10,075 nucleotides of DNA from Discostella pseudostelligera (taxonomy: Eukaryota; Bacillariophyta; Thalassiosirophyceae; Thalassiosirales; Thalassiosiraceae). The stretch is from the NCBI GenBank assembly GCA_036940085.1, contig JALLBK010000614.1:1-10075 (forward strand). Reading direction: 5' to 3'. The notes beneath the pieces were generated by a model that was given only the letters and a program-made list of their open reading frames with translations, did not search any database and was not told where the DNA came from. Numbering within the stretch: the first letter of the stretch is position 1; each line of letters begins with the position of its first letter. This document shows positions 9,194-10,075 of this stretch, piece after piece. The position numbers and the translations under genes were made by a program.

Positions 9194-10075
9194 ATGATAA
9201 CGATGAAGATGAAGATGAAGATTCCGCATCGACCAGTAGTAGTAACCTCCTCCCGCCTCATCCTGGTTGTCACGCTGGTAGTGGCGTACATCCCTAGTAG
9301 CAGCCTGGCGCTACTGGGTTTCAATGCCGTGCACCAACACCAACAACATCGTCAGCAACAACCTTTCACTTTCACGTCGGCGTCGGTGCACCCATCTCCT
9401 CCGCTGCGGCAGCGACGGCGACACCTCTGCTCATCAAAGTCAAATAATCAACATTGCCATGACGCCCATGACCATGACGACGAGTTGTCTTCATCATCAC
9501 ACTTGAACAACTCCTCCTCCTCTCCTTCTTCACTTGACATGAATCGTCGATTGGCATTCGAACAAATCAGCGGAAAGGCCCTCTCGTCGCTCCTCCTCTC
9601 CTCCACTATCTTGAATGCTGGGCCACTCCTACTACTACCTCCCGCCCATGCTGCTGCTGCTACTTCTTCTGACGTTCCTCCAGACTATGATGATACAATC
9701 AAGAAACGAATATTAATTACCGGATGCAATTCAGGGATTGGGTTCGATGCTGCCCAACGAATGGTGGTACGGGGACATGAAGTTGTTTTGGCTTGTGTGA
9801 GTGTATTATTATCTAGAGTGGTTTCTCTACCTCTATGCAGTGTGTGTATGGTTGTTGCAGTTTCATTTGTGCAGGAATATATATATATATATATATATAT
9901 TGATATCATCGATTGTCTTATTTTTCATTGATGTATTCTTGCATCTCTCCCTCTCTCACTCTCTCTGTACTCGTGACGCTACCTACCTTGTCATCAAACG
10001 ATAATCTCGTGTTAATTAACAGCGTACACTCGACAAGGCCATTGCCGCAGCCGATCGAATCAAAACGAATATTGC
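9194..10075 (+). CDS. Short-chain dehydrogenase/reductase with plastid (possibly thylakoid-lumen) presequence, 5' part
   Basis: Exons are 9194-9796 and 10023-10075, running off the right edge. The Rossmann start is clear: KKRILITGCNSGIG, with the classical TGxxxGIG dinucleotide motif, then GHEVVLAC joined across the intron to RTLDKAIAAADRI. The Arg after VVLAC is where NADP(H)-preferring classical SDRs carry a basic residue. The SYK catalytic part is outside the window, so the substrate is unknown. A roughly 170-residue leader precedes the fold. After a Met cluster (9194, 9203, 9209, 9215) comes a signal-peptide core, LILVVTLVVAYIPSSSLA, then a Ser/His/Gln-rich basic stretch like a diatom transit peptide. 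Next is NRRLAFEQ followed by a hydrophobic run ending PPAHA, like a twin-arginine lumen signal. I chose 9194 because it puts a short n-region before the hydrophobic core. An in-frame ATG at 9044 would add 50 mostly Arg/Ser residues and overlaps the CRE palindrome, so it is less likely. Confidence 0.8.
9797..10022 (+). other. Intron (226 nt) in the dehydrogenase gene
   Basis: Donor TGT|GTGAGT at 9797 and acceptor TTAATTAACAG ending at 10022, phase 0. The join restores the SDR pattern VVLAC-RTLDKA. The intron carries an (AT)12 run and a CT-rich tract near its 3' end. AG dinucleotides at 9859-9860 and 9873-9874 could serve as acceptors but do not restore the family pattern. Confidence 0.82.
9877..9900. 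repeat. (AT)12 dinucleotide microsatellite
   Basis: Twelve uninterrupted AT units lie inside the dehydrogenase intron. The run is self-complementary and probably length-variable between strains. Confidence 0.95.

Noticed and set aside
9797..9931. Read-through of the dehydrogenase frame beyond the donor
   Set aside because: It leads into hydrophobic and Tyr/Ile repeat residues from the AT run and ends in a stop, while splicing to 10023 restores the SDR pattern.

Overview
The window looks like nuclear DNA of a stramenopile alga, most likely a centric diatom. Four things suggest this: short GT-AG introns (73 to 226 nt), an animal/plant/fungal-type 1,3-beta-glucan synthase, low-complexity Ser/Asn/His/Gln runs inside coding sequence, and a gene whose N-terminus reads as a signal peptide plus transit peptide plus lumen-targeting signal, as expected for a complex plastid. 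There are no operons, ribosome binding sites, insertion sequences or CRISPR arrays. I saw no tRNA or rRNA.

Layout. (1) Positions 2-862, plus strand: the 3' part of a gene cut by the left edge, with three visible exons. Its product contains a beta-rich domain of uncertain family. (2) Positions 863-1050: a short intergenic space between convergent genes. (3) Positions 1051-8238, minus strand: one large four-exon gene for a GT48 1,3-beta-glucan synthase (callose/chrysolaminarin synthase type). I deduced the exon joins from splice-site consensus, reading phase and continuity of the conserved family sequence. The spliced product is 2291 residues. It has a multi-membrane-segment N-terminal extension ahead of the FKS1-type domain, and a small last exon that replaces the C-terminus that reading straight through would give. 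(4) Positions 8239-9193: a shared upstream region between two head-to-head genes, holding a (CT)18 microsatellite, a cluster of E2F-like sites and a perfect 14-bp palindrome around a cAMP-response-element core. (5) From 9194 to the right edge, plus strand: the 5' part of a short-chain dehydrogenase/reductase gene, with one intron and a predicted plastid, possibly thylakoid-lumen, targeting region.

The glucan synthase uses UDP-glucose to make linear beta-1,3-glucan. In diatoms this is either the vacuolar storage polysaccharide chrysolaminarin or callose in the wall. The divergent dehydrogenase is probably a plastid enzyme. Sharing an upstream region allows co-regulation by carbon, light or cell-cycle signals through the CRE-like and E2F-like sites, but nothing in the sequence proves the two genes act in one pathway. 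Exon structures and promoter sites are predictions from sequence reading alone.
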